In this document: positions 19,361 to 29,530 of the stretch, one piece after another
Position numbering within the stretch: position 1 is the first letter of the stretch
How the letters are laid out: every line of letters starts with the position of its first letter
NCBI GenBank assembly: GCA_032718475.1
Contig: JAUCBJ010000520.1
Location: 1-46,780, forward strand
Source of the DNA: Nemertoderma westbladi
Lineage: Eukaryota; Xenacoelomorpha; Nemertodermatida; Nemertodermatidae
Length of the DNA stretch: 46,780 nt
Reading direction: 5' to 3'
Notes under the pieces: generated by a model
What the model saw: only the letters and a program-made list of their open reading frames with translations
The model's database searches: none
What the model was told of the DNA's origin: nothing
Made by a program: the position numbers and the translations under genes

Positions 19361-19541
19361 ATCTGGAAAAAATAAATTGTTTATTTGTAAAAATAAAAAA
19401 ATACCGTACGCTTGCTAAAAATAGTGAAATACAGTAGGTATTAATTGGTTACTAGGCAGCAATACTGCGTTTGTACAGTTAGGCCTATTGCTGTACTGTA
19501 TCAGTCAGTCAGTAGCTGATCAATGGTTGTTCACAAAAAGC
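19361..19541. other. Flank of RTE copy B
   Basis: AT-rich sequence with no gene, ending in the left target duplication ACAAAAAGC (19533-19541). Confidence 0.6.
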
Positions 19542-19554
19542 TTTGATTAAGGAC

Positions 19555-20341
19555 ATGGGGGGCGGTTGGCGACTCGCCCTCGCTTCAGCAGATGATAGTG
19601 GTAATGGTGGAATTGGTCTATTGATGAATCCAACTGCACAATGCAGCATTGGACAAAATAGACCAAATCTCTAACCGCATCATCCGTTGCCACTTCTCAT
19701 GTTCTGGAAGACTGGCTAAGAAGTTTCCTAAGGTGGTTCTGATTGTGTGCTACTCTCCAACTAGTGTTGCCCCTGTAGAGGAGGTGGAAAATTTCTACCA
19801 GAATCTACAAGCAGCTACTGATGAGGTGGATCAGCATGCATTCATAACATTCCTGGGAGACTTTAATGCAAGTATGCATCAATCACCTACATCGCCCTGG
19901 GTCTATAGCAATAGTGTTAACCGAAATTCCGTCCATCTTCAGGATTTTATCTCTGGAAATGGATTGTTTTCGGCTGGAACCCAATTCAAGAAGCAAACTG
20001 GAAAGCTATGGACTCGTAGTGGACCCAGTGGTCACAAGTCCCAGATAGACCATATCCTGTTTCGTAGGAAATACAGGAGCTCTATACAAGACTGTAATGC
20101 ATTTACACTACGACCCACCTCCAGTGATCACCGCCTTATTGTGGCCAAGGTAAGACTTAGTCTGCGTGCTAGCAGAACAACGAAATCTGCCTTGCCGCGG
20201 CATGACTTGTCCTCTCTGTTGCAACAGCCAAGAGTGAGATCCAGCTTCACACTACAGCTGAGCAACAGGTATGAGGTTCTTGCCTCTGAGGCGCAGATCA
20301 CTGTGAGGGCTATACTGCCTTCACAGCGGCAGTTAAGTTAG
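19555..20341 (+). pseudogene. APE endonuclease of RTE-like copy B
   Basis: The reading starts within the endonuclease (WRLALASADDSGNGGIGLLM) and shifts frame near 19640. It continues with LIVCYSPTS, the catalytic LGDFNAS, SQIDHILFRR and SSDHRLIVAKV. The key Asp, Asn, Asp and His positions of APE endonucleases are all present in the part retained; the catalytic Glu region is upstream of the truncation. The frame ends at TAG 20339-20341 and continues in the same frame into the next segment. Confidence 0.83.
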
Positions 20342-21069
20342 CAGCTGCAGAAACAGTTCCTGTATACCCTCGAAACAGGAAACGGGCCCCCCTTGACTGA
20401 CAACAAAATTCAGAAGTGCCGAAATGACCTCTACAAGGCGCAGAAAGAGTCCCGACTCAAACAGACTACAGCGGCCAAGAAAGCAGTTAAGGCTGCATCT
20501 AGGTCCCTGAACAGGCAGTACTCTGTTAATTTTTTTCAGGAGCTAATAAACCAACAGGTTGATGCCATCAATGATGCTGACGACAGCAGGCAATCATCTC
20601 AGGCATGGAAATCGATCAACTTGCTTACTGGGCGGAAAAGCCAACCAACCACCAAGGTTAAGGCTGAATCACCAGCCGATCGCCTCAATGGTAGGAAGGC
20701 CCACTTTGAAAAGCTCCTCAATAATGACAGGGTATTGCCTGATAACTTTATAGAAGTAAAAGTGTATGAGTCTGTACTCCCAGATATTCCCATTGGTGAT
20801 ATCTCCTTTGCTGAAATGAAGGCTGCTGCAAAGAGCATTAAGACCAATCGTGCCATTGCAGTAGATGGTGTTCCCCCTGAGGTCTTTAAAATACCTGAGT
20901 GTTTAAAGCTCATCTATCCCATCATAGTAGACATGTACCGAACAACAAGAGTCCCACAAGAAATGAAAACAAATAAGTTGTTGCCAGTTCCCAAGAAGGG
21001 TAACCTAAGACTCTATGGTTCTTTTCGGGGAATCTCATTGATCTCGATTGCTGCAAAGCTATACAATAG
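20342..21069 (+). pseudogene. RTE-like copy B, linker and first RT motifs
   Basis: This is the same frame as the endonuclease segment. It includes a lysine-rich linker, then IAVDGVPPEVFK, MYRTTRVPQEMKTNKLLPVP and RGISLISIAAKLYN. The ORF is cut at 21069 by the TGT...ACA insertion. Because that insert plus its duplication is 1133 bp, the frame found downstream (from 22203) is exactly the one expected after its removal. Confidence 0.85.
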
Positions 21070-22197
21070 TGTTCGCGCTTTCAGACCTTTAGCAGTTTAA
21101 CCTGCCAATTTTAGGTGTCCTCTTGTTTATAAATCGACTTTAGCCTATAACAAGTATTTAGTGCACATAAAGTTACATTAGCCGAAGCCAGTCTATGCGC
21201 GATCATTCACCCACTGTTAAGGGAGACTGGATTCGGATGCTTTGAAGTGATTGCGGTGCAGACCTACTATATTATTCGATTGATCGTTACTATATAATCT
21301 CTGACAAATATATTTACTTTTGGGGAAATATTAACAGTTCCTTTAGGACGTGGCGCTTTAAGTATATAAACAGAGTTATGACTTATACTAATCACAACTA
21401 GATGGCTACCTGAGTTTCGTAGATAGCGCATTCTTTAGGAGATGCTTTATTATCTGTCACCCTACTGCACACGACTTCACACTGCTTCACACTGATCTGC
21501 CGACCGTCACAGAATTTGATCATATATAAGGAGGATAGCAACTGACACATGTAGGGATTATGAAATAGAATTTAATTCACACAAAAACCACTATAATGTA
21601 AGTCGCAATTGCTACAGGTAACCGGTCCCTCTTACCTTCAGTAATCAAGAAGATTGGGGGTTTTATGATTATTTATCGGTATTCTCCAAATATAACAACA
21701 TATCCATCAATATACCACAATTAATAACAGACAGTAAACAGAAGTAAAATAATGCGGTGAAAGTAGCACAGAGTGACACGCAGTGCAGTTTGGATTGGTG
21801 CCAAGTCCAGTAGTTGAGTTGAGCGGATAATAGATTTACGTTCCTATAATCAAAGCCATCTAATGTTTGGCCAAAGTCTGAAACTTCTACAGAAGCACAG
21901 AAGAATTTTAAGCTGATGTTCTGAGGCTCAGAAAAGGTAAACAAAGCCCGTAATGCATTGCGCGGTTTTCCGTAGGCCTCTGTACAAGACAAAATGAAAA
22001 TCGCTCTGATTGGCTGAGCAGAACAAAGAGAGGTTCCACGTTTACAGTAAATCAGCTGACAGATTTCGTCATCTGAGTTCCAGTCTTTTAGAGTATTAGG
22101 CGCATTGCGGCAGAAAATGGCTTGTTACGTCCGCTAAAGCACCTACACGGTATATTGCGGAGAAAAATGACTTGTTATGTCCGCAAAAGCTTTTACA
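21070..22197. mobile_element. TGT...ACA element, long form (solo LTR or DNA-transposon derivative)
   Basis: This 1128-bp insertion has a 5-bp duplication AATAG (21065-21069, 22198-22202). The empty site CTATACAATAGG is visible in copy A. The ends are TGTTCGCGCTTT and GCTTTTACA. TG...CA ends with a 5-bp duplication fit a solo LTR. However, a 129-bp relative at 43034-43162 shares both ends, and the ends are weakly inverted (both read inward as TGT then GCTTTT), which also fits a non-autonomous DNA transposon. Near the right end a segment of about 40 bp ending in GTCCGC(A/T)AAAGC is present twice. No ORF was recognised. Confidence 0.8.
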
Positions 22198-22202
22198 AAT
22201 AG

Positions 22203-22836
22203 GATTCTATTAAATCGCATCAGGGATCCCATTGAGAGACTGCTCCGTGGAAATCAGAATGGCTTCCGTAAAGGTCGTGGGACCATGGAGCACATTTTGG
22301 CACTTAGAAGGATAATTGAAGAGTTATCAAAAAAGAAAGACAGGCATCTGGCTGTTATCTTTGTTGACTTCTTCAAGGCCTTTGATTCAGTCTCTCGCTA
22401 ACGTATGTTCAGCATACTTTCATTATATGGGATTCCTGATGAAATTATTGCAGCAATCAGATCAGTATATGATGGTTCGACAACATTTGTGTCTACTGTT
22501 GACGGTGACACAGAACCATTTGAAGTGTTATGGGGCGTTCTCCAGGGAGACACACTTGCACCATTCTTGTTCATAATTGTTGTTGACTATGTTCTACGCA
22601 TGTCCTTAGATCATCATAATGATGATGGGGTGATGATAACTCCACCCACTGGCTCCAGAAGTCGAGGAAATACTGCAAAGTACCTAACTGATCTAGACTT
22701 TGCTGATGACTTAGGAGTACTCTCAGAATCACTAGAGGGAGCCCAGTGGCTCCTCAGCTCATTAGAACATGCTGCTTCTAGTGTTGGTCTTTTTATTAAC
22801 TCCAGAAATAATCTTAACCAGTTAACCTTTAGTTAG
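22203..22836 (+). pseudogene. RTE-like copy B, central RT
   Basis: The RT resumes with NRILLNRIRDPIERLL and contains FVDFFKAFDSVSR (motif A), VLQGDTLAPFLF and LDFADDLGVL (motif C with both aspartates). One in-frame stop (TAA, 22399-22401) follows motif A; copy A has TCA there. Coding identity ends at about 22806 where unrelated AT-rich sequence begins. Confidence 0.85.
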
Positions 22837-23072
22837 TTAACAGTTTAAATCGTACAAATAATAAATCGATAAAATTCATTAAAAAAAATCGATTTATTAT
22901 TCAATTAAATTTAACCACGTACGTACTTATTTTAATATGTAAATTATGTAAACATTTTAATATATATTTATATCACTGAAGACGTGTGTTAATACACGAA
23001 ATGGCCATATGATAAAAAGGAATTTGTTTTACATAGAATCGTGGCTTAGACCCTTATAACAACAATATAACT
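22807..23072. other. AT-rich replacement inside RTE copy B
   Basis: About 265 bp of unrelated AT-rich sequence replace about 330 bp of LINE sequence that copy A retains. It contains a perfect 14-bp inverted repeat (22857-22870 and 22888-22901) around a 17-base A-rich loop. No target duplication is evident, so a deletion with filler or an old insertion plus deletion are both possible. Confidence 0.6.
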
Positions 23073-23480
23073 CGAAATCTCTGGATGGCACATTCACAAG
23101 AATGCTACGCCGGGTTCATTGTGTCAAGTACAATGCATACATCTCCAACGAGGCACTATATAACATTGGAGGTGTCTCATTGGTTCCCCCAAGCTTGACA
23201 CTAGAACAAAATCGCCTCCGCTTTGCAGGACATTGCTTTCGCCGTGAGGACCAGCCAGTGCATAATCTTGTACTTTGGCAGCCTCATGGAGTGAATAAGC
23301 ATGGTTGACAGCCCATGACTTTATTGAGACGCATCTTAAAGGACACTGGCCTTGAAGATGTGGATGATTTAGCAAATGTCATGGATGATAGGGAGTTGTG
23401 GCGGTGCAATTTTGTCAATAAGCTGGCACAGCATTCTTAAAAATGCAGATGCAATGCAGCATGCCGATCCTAGTAGTAGT
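23073..23480 (+). pseudogene. RTE-like copy B, C-terminal segment and 3' tail
   Basis: The segment contains TFTRMLRRVHCVKYNAYISN and LRFAGHCFRRED, as in copies A and D, with a premature TGA at about 23306 where copy A encodes a glycine-rich turn. It ends with GATCCTAGTAGTAGT, the family's 3' tail, directly abutting the right target duplication. Confidence 0.83.
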
Positions 23481-23489
23481 ACAAAAAGC

Positions 23490-23729
23490 GAGTAGTCGGT
23501 AGTGTCTAGTGCTACTGATATTGTGTACCAGCAGTCAGGCAGTAGCGATAATCATGACACAATAGCAGTTGCAGTTATTATTCGCGGAAAGAGGCCTATA
23601 AACAGCAGTCAACAGTCGGACAGTGTCTAGTGCAGTAGTGCTAGTGATATAATTTGCCAGAAGTACGATAGCCATTGAATAATAGCGGTAGGCCTAGCTA
23701 ATTGCTGTGTGAGATCTCAGTCAGTAGTG
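23490..23729. other. Spacer, no gene seen
   Basis: This 240-bp stretch between RTE copy B and the candidate gypsy LTR has no coding potential and carries scattered CAGTAG/TAGTGC-like short repeats. Confidence 0.5.
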
Positions 23730-23846
23730 TGTAGTAGACTCGCCTCGATGGCTCGCCCCTTGTCTTGTTGTATCTGTATGCGTTATGGATATACCGGTAT
23801 ACTGACTTACTTAATATACGGACAACCGGTACCAGACAGCTAGTCA
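23730..23846 (+). repeat. Candidate 5' LTR of Ty3/gypsy element 1
   Basis: The segment starts TGTAGTAGAC and ends GCTAGTCA. It is followed directly by TGGCGCAGC, a plausible primer-binding site (starts TGG, tRNA-Ser-like). It shares the start TGTAGT and the block ATGGCTCGCCCC with the confirmed-by-position 3' LTR of gypsy element 2. No matching 3' LTR was found downstream of element 1, so the boundary is an inference. Confidence 0.4.
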
Positions 23847-23969
23847 TGGCGCAGCTTTGGTTTTCGAACCTCCCGTGACACTCACTGCCCAAACTGCCAC
23901 ACCTGATTGCCTAAGACTGTAAAACCAATATCTGTCACTGCAGTACTTGTCTGAACATAGATACGCACC

Positions 23970-25110
23970 TGCCCGCGCCTGCCGACAACCACGACCCTCT
24001 CACTTTTATCCTCCGCAGCGCACCCCCACCATTCGATATCGACTCAGAGCGATCGACCTGGGACCTGTGGAAGGACGAGTGGGAGGCCTTCCTCGTCACA
24101 TCTGGCCTGGGCAACCTCCGTGTGACAGACATCTCCATCCCTCCAGACCCACAAGCCTCTGCAAGAATCCTCACCGCCACCAACCGGCAACGACGCGTCG
24201 CCCTGACAATGGCCTTCTCGCGGAGCACGAACGCCGTCGTAAAGGGACTTGGTCTAACCACTGCCTAGAACGCCGATCGAGATACGGTACTCGGGAAGCT
24301 CGGCACTCACATCGACAGGGGGAGGAACAAGCGAGTCCACCGCCAGGAACTTGCCCGCCGAAACCGCCTCCCGGAGGAACCACCCGAAACATTCCTGGTG
24401 CACCTCCGCGACATTGCCACCAAATGCAGTTTCGCCTCGCTTCCCACTGCCGATGCCCATACAAACGATCGCCTCCTGGATCAGTTCATCGCTGGATTCC
24501 ACGACCAGGAGGTGACCGAACAACTTCTTCGCCTCCCCGCCAGAAGTTCCCTCACCGACGCACTGCAACTAGTGCAGGCCGTGTGGGCCGCCTGGAAAGA
24601 CGCCACTTCCTTCGCGAACCACGCACCCGCATCATCTGCAGCTTGGGCCAATGCACTGCGCCCCCGGCAACCCGAACAAGGGCGCTTGGGCCGTCCCCGC
24701 AGCCCTACTCCCAGTGCCTGCTGCCCCCAGTGCGTTTATCCGCCCCACCCCATCGGTAAACGGTGTCCTGGTCTCGATGCAACCTGCCGTCACTATGGCA
24801 ACATGGGACACTACGACCGGATGTGTCCCCGCCGGCCAAACACTAACATGACATCTGGGGCACCTAACCACACCAACCCGGACTCCGACTTCTCTTCGAC
24901 CAACCTCGCTGAGGTTTGTTCCCTCCTCGGCGATGCCAAACTGACTGATGCTCCACTCATGTCAGCGATGCAGCAGCTGGAGATGCTGGAGACCGTCACA
25001 GTCGGGTTCCAGGTTGCTGGCAACACCTCCTTCGTCATCCGCGAGCTCCAGTTCCTCCCCGACTCCGGAGCCAACATAACTGGATTCCCGCTTCGTACAT
25101 TTCTCGCCTT
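23970..25110 (+). pseudogene. gag and protease start of gypsy element 1
   Basis: The frame is open from about 23970 with one in-frame TAG at 24266-24268. It shows a gag N-terminus (PPPFD, then several spaced Trp residues) and a helical capsid-like region with LLDQFIAGFHDQEVTEQLL. A zinc knuckle follows (CRHYGNMGHYDRMC, about 24778-24820), in which the second Cys is Tyr. The protease active-site triad DSG lies at 25061-25069 (FLPDSGANIT). The frame shifts near 25110 and protease coding continues in the next frame. Confidence 0.78.
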
Positions 25111-26400
25111 CAGGGGCGGTTGGTCAACCTACGGCAACCAGTCCCTGCCCCGCAGGCCCCCAAACTCGCTGATGGCAGTAGGACTGTCTGGTTGTTCAAA
25201 GGGATCTTCAAGGCCACCTTCCAGTGCTTGGCGCTCCGCACAGCATGCACCACCAAGGTCTGGGTGCTAGACAGTCTCCAACAACCACTGCTGTCCCACA
25301 AGGTGTGTTTCCTCCTCGGGATCCTGTCGAGCCCGATCCTGCGAGGAGGTACGCCGCACCGCCCACAGTGCTCCTCCATTGCGGCCCAGCCAGCACAGCC
25401 GACCCCGCCCGAACCGGTTGCCATCCCGACCGCCCCACCACCAGCCCTGGCTACTGCACCAGCAGCTACAACCGCCAGCGCCACATGGGATAAAGTCGCG
25501 GCCCGGTTCCCACGTCCACTGTCGGGGATCTGTCGGGTAATGAGAGGTGGCCCAATAATAATCAAACTCCGCGAGGACACCTCTCCAACTTTCACGTTGG
25601 CGAACCGCGCCATCCCCGCCAACTTGGAGGAAGCCTTTGACCGGGAACTCCGTGACCATGTCACCATGGGGATCCTTGAGCCCACAGACGATGAGAACGA
25701 CCCGAGCGTGTGGCTCAGTCCCATGGTTGTCACCCGGAAGAAGGACCCTAACTCAGTTCGCATCACGGTGGACCTCCGGCAACTCAACAGGCACACCATC
25801 CGACCTGCCTACTTCTCCCCAGCCCCGTTCCAGGTTTTCTCTCGGATTCCGCCACCCGCGCAATTCTTCTCAGTCCTGGGTGGGCTGAAGGGGTTCCACC
25901 AGGTGGAACTGGAAACCGTGAGCCGGAAGTTGACCACCTTTGTTACCCCGCGTGGTCGCTACCGGTACCACAGGATGCCCATGGGATGGCATGGCAGTTC
26001 GGACATTTTCAACACCCGAATGGCCAAGGCCCTGCACGGCATCCCCAACATCGCCAGGATCGTGGAGGACATCCTGGTGTATTCTGACACCGAGAAAGAC
26101 CACGAGGAAGCCATCGCCCGGGTTCTCGCAGCCTGCGACGCCGCCGACATCTCGATAAACACCTTGAAGGTGCAGTTCTGCCTTCCCGAGGTGAGATTCG
26201 GTGGCTATGTAATATCACACGGCCAGCACCGCATCGACCCGGAGCTCACGGATGACCTTCGTCACTTCCCCATCCCGACATGTCGGAAAGTACTCCAATC
26301 CTTCCTAGGCCTGGCTCAGCAACTCGGCAACTCCACCGCCGAGGTCACCCAACTGGTGGAGCCCCTCTGCAGCCTGAACTACAACTACTCCTCTTGGTTG
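25111..26400 (+). pseudogene. Protease remainder and reverse transcriptase of gypsy element 1
   Basis: The protease tail (VWVLDSLQQPLLS) leads into the RT: WLSPMVVTRKKDPNSVRITV, then LRQLNRHTI, FSVLGGLKGFHQVEL, RYHRMPMGW, RIVEDILVYSD and SFLGLAQQLGN. The motif A aspartate that normally follows FSVL is Gly here, and the usual DD of motif C reads ED. The enzyme would be inactive. The frame runs into a junction at about 26395-26425 where integrase sequence begins without any RNase H. Confidence 0.83.
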
Positions 26401-26421
26401 TGGCTCCCCCAGCTCCCCCAG

Positions 26422-27170
26422 GTGCCGACCTGATGATCCACGAGGGGGTGATCCCAAAAGTCCCTCAACTTTACATCCCCGTTGAGTTGCGCCACACTAC
26501 CCTCCAACAGCTACACGCCGCCCACCAGGGGCTGAACAAGACTCGGGATCGTGCGACCAGGTCAGTCTGGTGGCCATCCCTACTGAACGACATCCAACAA
26601 ACAGTAAATCGATGCCGTTCCTGCCAGACCAACCTCCCCACCCATGCCCCCAAGCCCCTCCAACACAACCCGGAGGTCACGAGGCCCTTCCAGCGCGCCC
26701 ATGCCGACCTCTTCTAGGTCGGCGCCATTAAATACTTAGTGGTCACCGACGAGTATACCGGCTGGCCCACGCTGTACCGCCTCAACTCAGACACAACATC
26801 TCGCGCGATCATCGACTGCCTCCGCCACCTCTTCCTTGCCACCGCTGTCCCTACAATCCTCCACCCCAACGGCGGCCCCCAATTCGTATCCAACGAAGTC
26901 CGCCAGTTCTTCCACCAGTGGGGGGTCAAGCTCGTGCCCTCCAGCCCCTACCTGGTGCGCACCAATAGCGGCGCCGAGGCCGCGGTCAAGGCCATGAAGA
27001 AACTCATCCTGGGGGCCAACCATGACTCGGAAGCAATAGCGCAGGGGATCCTGGCTTTCCGCAAACACCCCTCGCTACGGTGGTCGATCCCCTGCCGAGC
27101 TCCAGTACGGTCGCAACGTCCGGGAGGCCCTCCCCGTCCACTTCACCTCCTTTGCCCCCAAGTGGCGTTA
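26422..27170 (+). pseudogene. Integrase of gypsy element 1
   Basis: The HHCC zinc domain (RHTTLQQLHAAHQGLNKT...CRSCQTN) and the catalytic core follow. The first Asp is in HADLF, immediately before a TAG at 26715-26717. The second Asp is replaced by Asn (LHPNGGPQF). The Glu is present in the AEAAVKAMKK block. The frame shifts near 27075 and coding continues to FAPKWR-TAA at about 27168. Confidence 0.82.
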
Positions 27171-27192
27171 AACATTCAGGGAGCTGGGCGAG

Positions 27193-27636
27193 GTGGCTGC
27201 CACCAACCGAAACGAACTACAGGCGAACTATAACCGCCACACACGCCCACTGAAAACACTCCTGGTCGGCCAGCCGGTTACCATTCAAGAACCCACCACT
27301 AAGCGTTGGACTGGCCTTGGAACCGTGGTCGAGGCCCTCCCCAACCACGACTTCCACGTGCGCCAAGAGAGCGGGCTAATTGTGCGACGGAACCGTGTCC
27401 TTTTGCGTATCCGCACATTCAGCGCGCCCCCTAGCGGCCCACCCGCCCCAACCCCTACGTCTGCCCAACCTGAGCCCACACTGCCATCAAATCTTTCCCC
27501 ACCAACACCCGCGACTCAAACGCCACACTATCCACCAACACAGAGGCCATGGTCTACCGTTGCCTCTCAACAACCAACCAACCCGACTGGCAGACTCGTC
27601 CAACCGCCAGCATATTATGGTTATGGTAATGAATAG
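27193..27636 (+). pseudogene. Integrase C-terminal tail of gypsy element 1
   Basis: The frame contains LVGQPVTIQEPTTKRWTGLGTVVEALP, the small beta-barrel-like C-terminal domain after Ty3/gypsy integrase cores, then a Pro/Thr/Ser-rich end and a TAG at 27634-27636. The same GTVVE core is seen in gypsy element 2 (RWNRKGTVVETGP), so the two belong to related lineages. Confidence 0.75.
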
Positions 27637-27639
27637 AAG

Positions 27640-28325
27640 ACTACTACTACTACTACTACTAGGATCGGCATGCTGCATTGCAGCTACATTTTTAAGAATG
27701 CTGTGCCGGCTTCTCGACAAAATTGCACCGCCTCAACTCCCTATCACCCATGACATTTGCTAGATCATCTGCAATTTCAAGGCCAGTGTCCTTTAAGATG
27801 CGTCTCAAGAAAGTCATGGGCTGTCCACCATGCTTATTCACTCCATGAATTCACTCCACCCCTGCTTCCTGCCAAAGTATAAGATTATGCACTGGCTGCT
27901 CCTCACGGCGAAAGCAATGTCCTGCAAAGCGGAGGCGATTTTGTTCTAGTGTCAAGCTTGGGGGAACCAATGAGACACCTCCAATGTTATATAGTGTCTG
28001 GTTGGAGATGTGTGCATTGTACTTGACACAATGAACCAGGTGTAGCATTCTTGTGAATGTGCCATCCAGAGATTTGGTGTCCTCAGCAGTCAGAGCACAG
28101 CATGGACTCCCATAGAGGAGTACTGGAACTACTGCTGCTCTAAATAATCGGACCTTAAGTTTCCGATTAATTCTCGTTGACTTCCAAATCCTGGAAAGCA
28201 TATTCAAGGCTGCCCATGCCTTTGCCTTACTTATTCGAAGGTCCTCACCTGACTTCCGGATCCATGATCCCAGGTAACAGAAGTCATCCACATGCTCAAG
28301 CATACCATCTTTTGAGCTTATGCTA
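27640..28325 (-). mobile_element. RTE-like LINE copy D, short 3' fragment
   Basis: This minus-strand fragment has the (TAG)n tail at 27640-27660 and coding from MLEHVDDFCYLGSWI through the C-terminal LRFAGHCFRRE block. It is 5'-truncated at about 28325. It carries the undisrupted GGACCTTAAGTTTCCG sequence (about 28150), the empty site for the piggyBac-like insertion in copy A. It sits directly behind the stop codon of gypsy element 1. No target duplication was found. Confidence 0.85.
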
Positions 28326-28920
28326 TCTTTAGGGCCTATATCGTTACAATGGCACTAGGCTAAACTCAATTGATCAGGTAGTCAGGTAGACAAGCAGACA
28401 GGCAGATATAGACCTTCTGGTCGAATGCTCCGATAGCGGTTTAGGCTACCATAGTACCACAACAATCTGACAGTATTTTATAATTTGACTATTAGGGCTA
28501 TTTAGGCCTACTGCTGTACTGGTACCGGTAGACATTAATTGTAAAATGTTTGCTACTGGCATTGCTAGTACAGTCAGACAAAAGTAGGCAAATTTTACTT
28601 ACGGTGGCAGTTAATATTCACGGAAAGATAACATCGGGTTGGGATGTTCATTGTCGACGAGGAATCTGGTTGACGAGGCCGACAAAGGTTTTACTGAAAA
28701 CCGACAAAGGCTTTATTTAGCGTTATAACGGAATGATATCGGAAATTAAGTTGGAAAAATATTACGTGGTTGTATGGCAGATTCGAGGAAAGTTCGTTGT
28801 CAACGATGAGTGATAACGCAGCGAAATGACAAGAATACAACTCGATAAGTGGAATGTTAATCGATGATAATAAATAAAAACTCTTATTATAATAAATAAT
28901 AAATTCGAATAAAATAGTAA
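28326..28920. other. Spacer before the BEL/Pao element, no gene seen
   Basis: About 600 bp without coding potential. A short direct repeat CCGACAAAGG(T/C)TTTA is present at about 28679 and 28703. The sequence ends in the left target duplication TAAAT (28921-28925). Confidence 0.6.
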
Positions 28921-28925
28921 TAAAT

Positions 28926-29484
28926 TGTTAGCTTATCCAATTCCGCTAACACAAACCCACAAAGTAAGCCGTTAAGCAATATTGGGGGCCACGAGGTTGA
29001 TTACCCAATCTCGCGCCACCCCAATAAAATGGGAAGGAGAAACACACAATAAGGGTCAGGGGCCACACCCCTGACCGAGAGAGAATAGCAGGAGTGAAGG
29101 GAAACACTCCAAAAGGCGCCAACAGGGATATTAGCCAATGGGAGGGAGGCACCGGCTAGGTACAGTAACAAGGCCAACCCGTGCAATATAACCAGTTTAC
29201 AGTAATCAGTTATCTCAGTTATCTCATTGTGTTGGTCGGTTTAGCTAGGGTAGAACCGGTACTTCAATTACGGTCGTCGTACCTACCATATCTGAGACTT
29301 CATCATTGTATATTATTATTACCTCATTTATACCATTATCTATTGAACTTATGCAACTATACTATTATACCTGAGAACTTTATACAGCGAACAATAACTC
29401 TTTACCTTTTACACACACACGGCGGGGACGCGACGCGTAAATCGAAAACCGGATAAACCGGGATCCTCTCTGGATCCCGTCACA
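28926..29484 (+). repeat. 5' LTR of BEL/Pao element
   Basis: It begins TGTTAGCTTATCC and ends GGATCCCGTCACA. The last part carries a hairpin, GGGATCC-TCTCT-GGATCCC, at about 29459-29477. No canonical primer-binding site starting TGG is visible immediately downstream (the sequence reads GTAATTGAAGCC), so the primer is unidentified. Confidence 0.95.
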
Positions 29485-29530
29485 GTAATTGAAGCCAACC
29501 TGCCTTAGTTAAACCAAGCATAGCGACAAG

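Larger units (their letters stand above)
19542..23480 (+). mobile_element. RTE-like LINE copy B, 5'-truncated, with nested insertion
   Basis: This plus-strand LINE is flanked by a 9-bp direct duplication ACAAAAAGC (19533-19541 and 23481-23489). It holds most of the APE endonuclease, the linker, the RT and the C-terminal domain, and ends with a short (TAG)n tail. A TGT...ACA element (21070-22197) splits the RT, and a second internal replacement (22807-23072) removes roughly 330 bp of coding sequence. It is the longest member of the family here. Confidence 0.92.
23847..27636 (+). mobile_element. Ty3/gypsy element 1, internal region (decayed)
   Basis: The order is gag, zinc knuckle, protease, RT, integrase on the plus strand, typical of Ty3/gypsy. 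GC content is clearly higher than the surrounding DNA. RNase H is missing, the RT and integrase catalytic residues are altered, and there are at least two in-frame stops and two frameshifts. The 3' end runs straight into RTE copy D after the last stop codon. Confidence 0.85.

Noticed and set aside
24254-24568. Minus-strand ORFs over gypsy element 1
   Set aside because: Shadows of the GC-rich plus-strand gag-pol; no domain on the minus strand.
29001-29456. ORFs within the LTR (both LTRs)
   Set aside because: They are repeated in both LTRs, lack any domain and overlap the regulatory part of the element.
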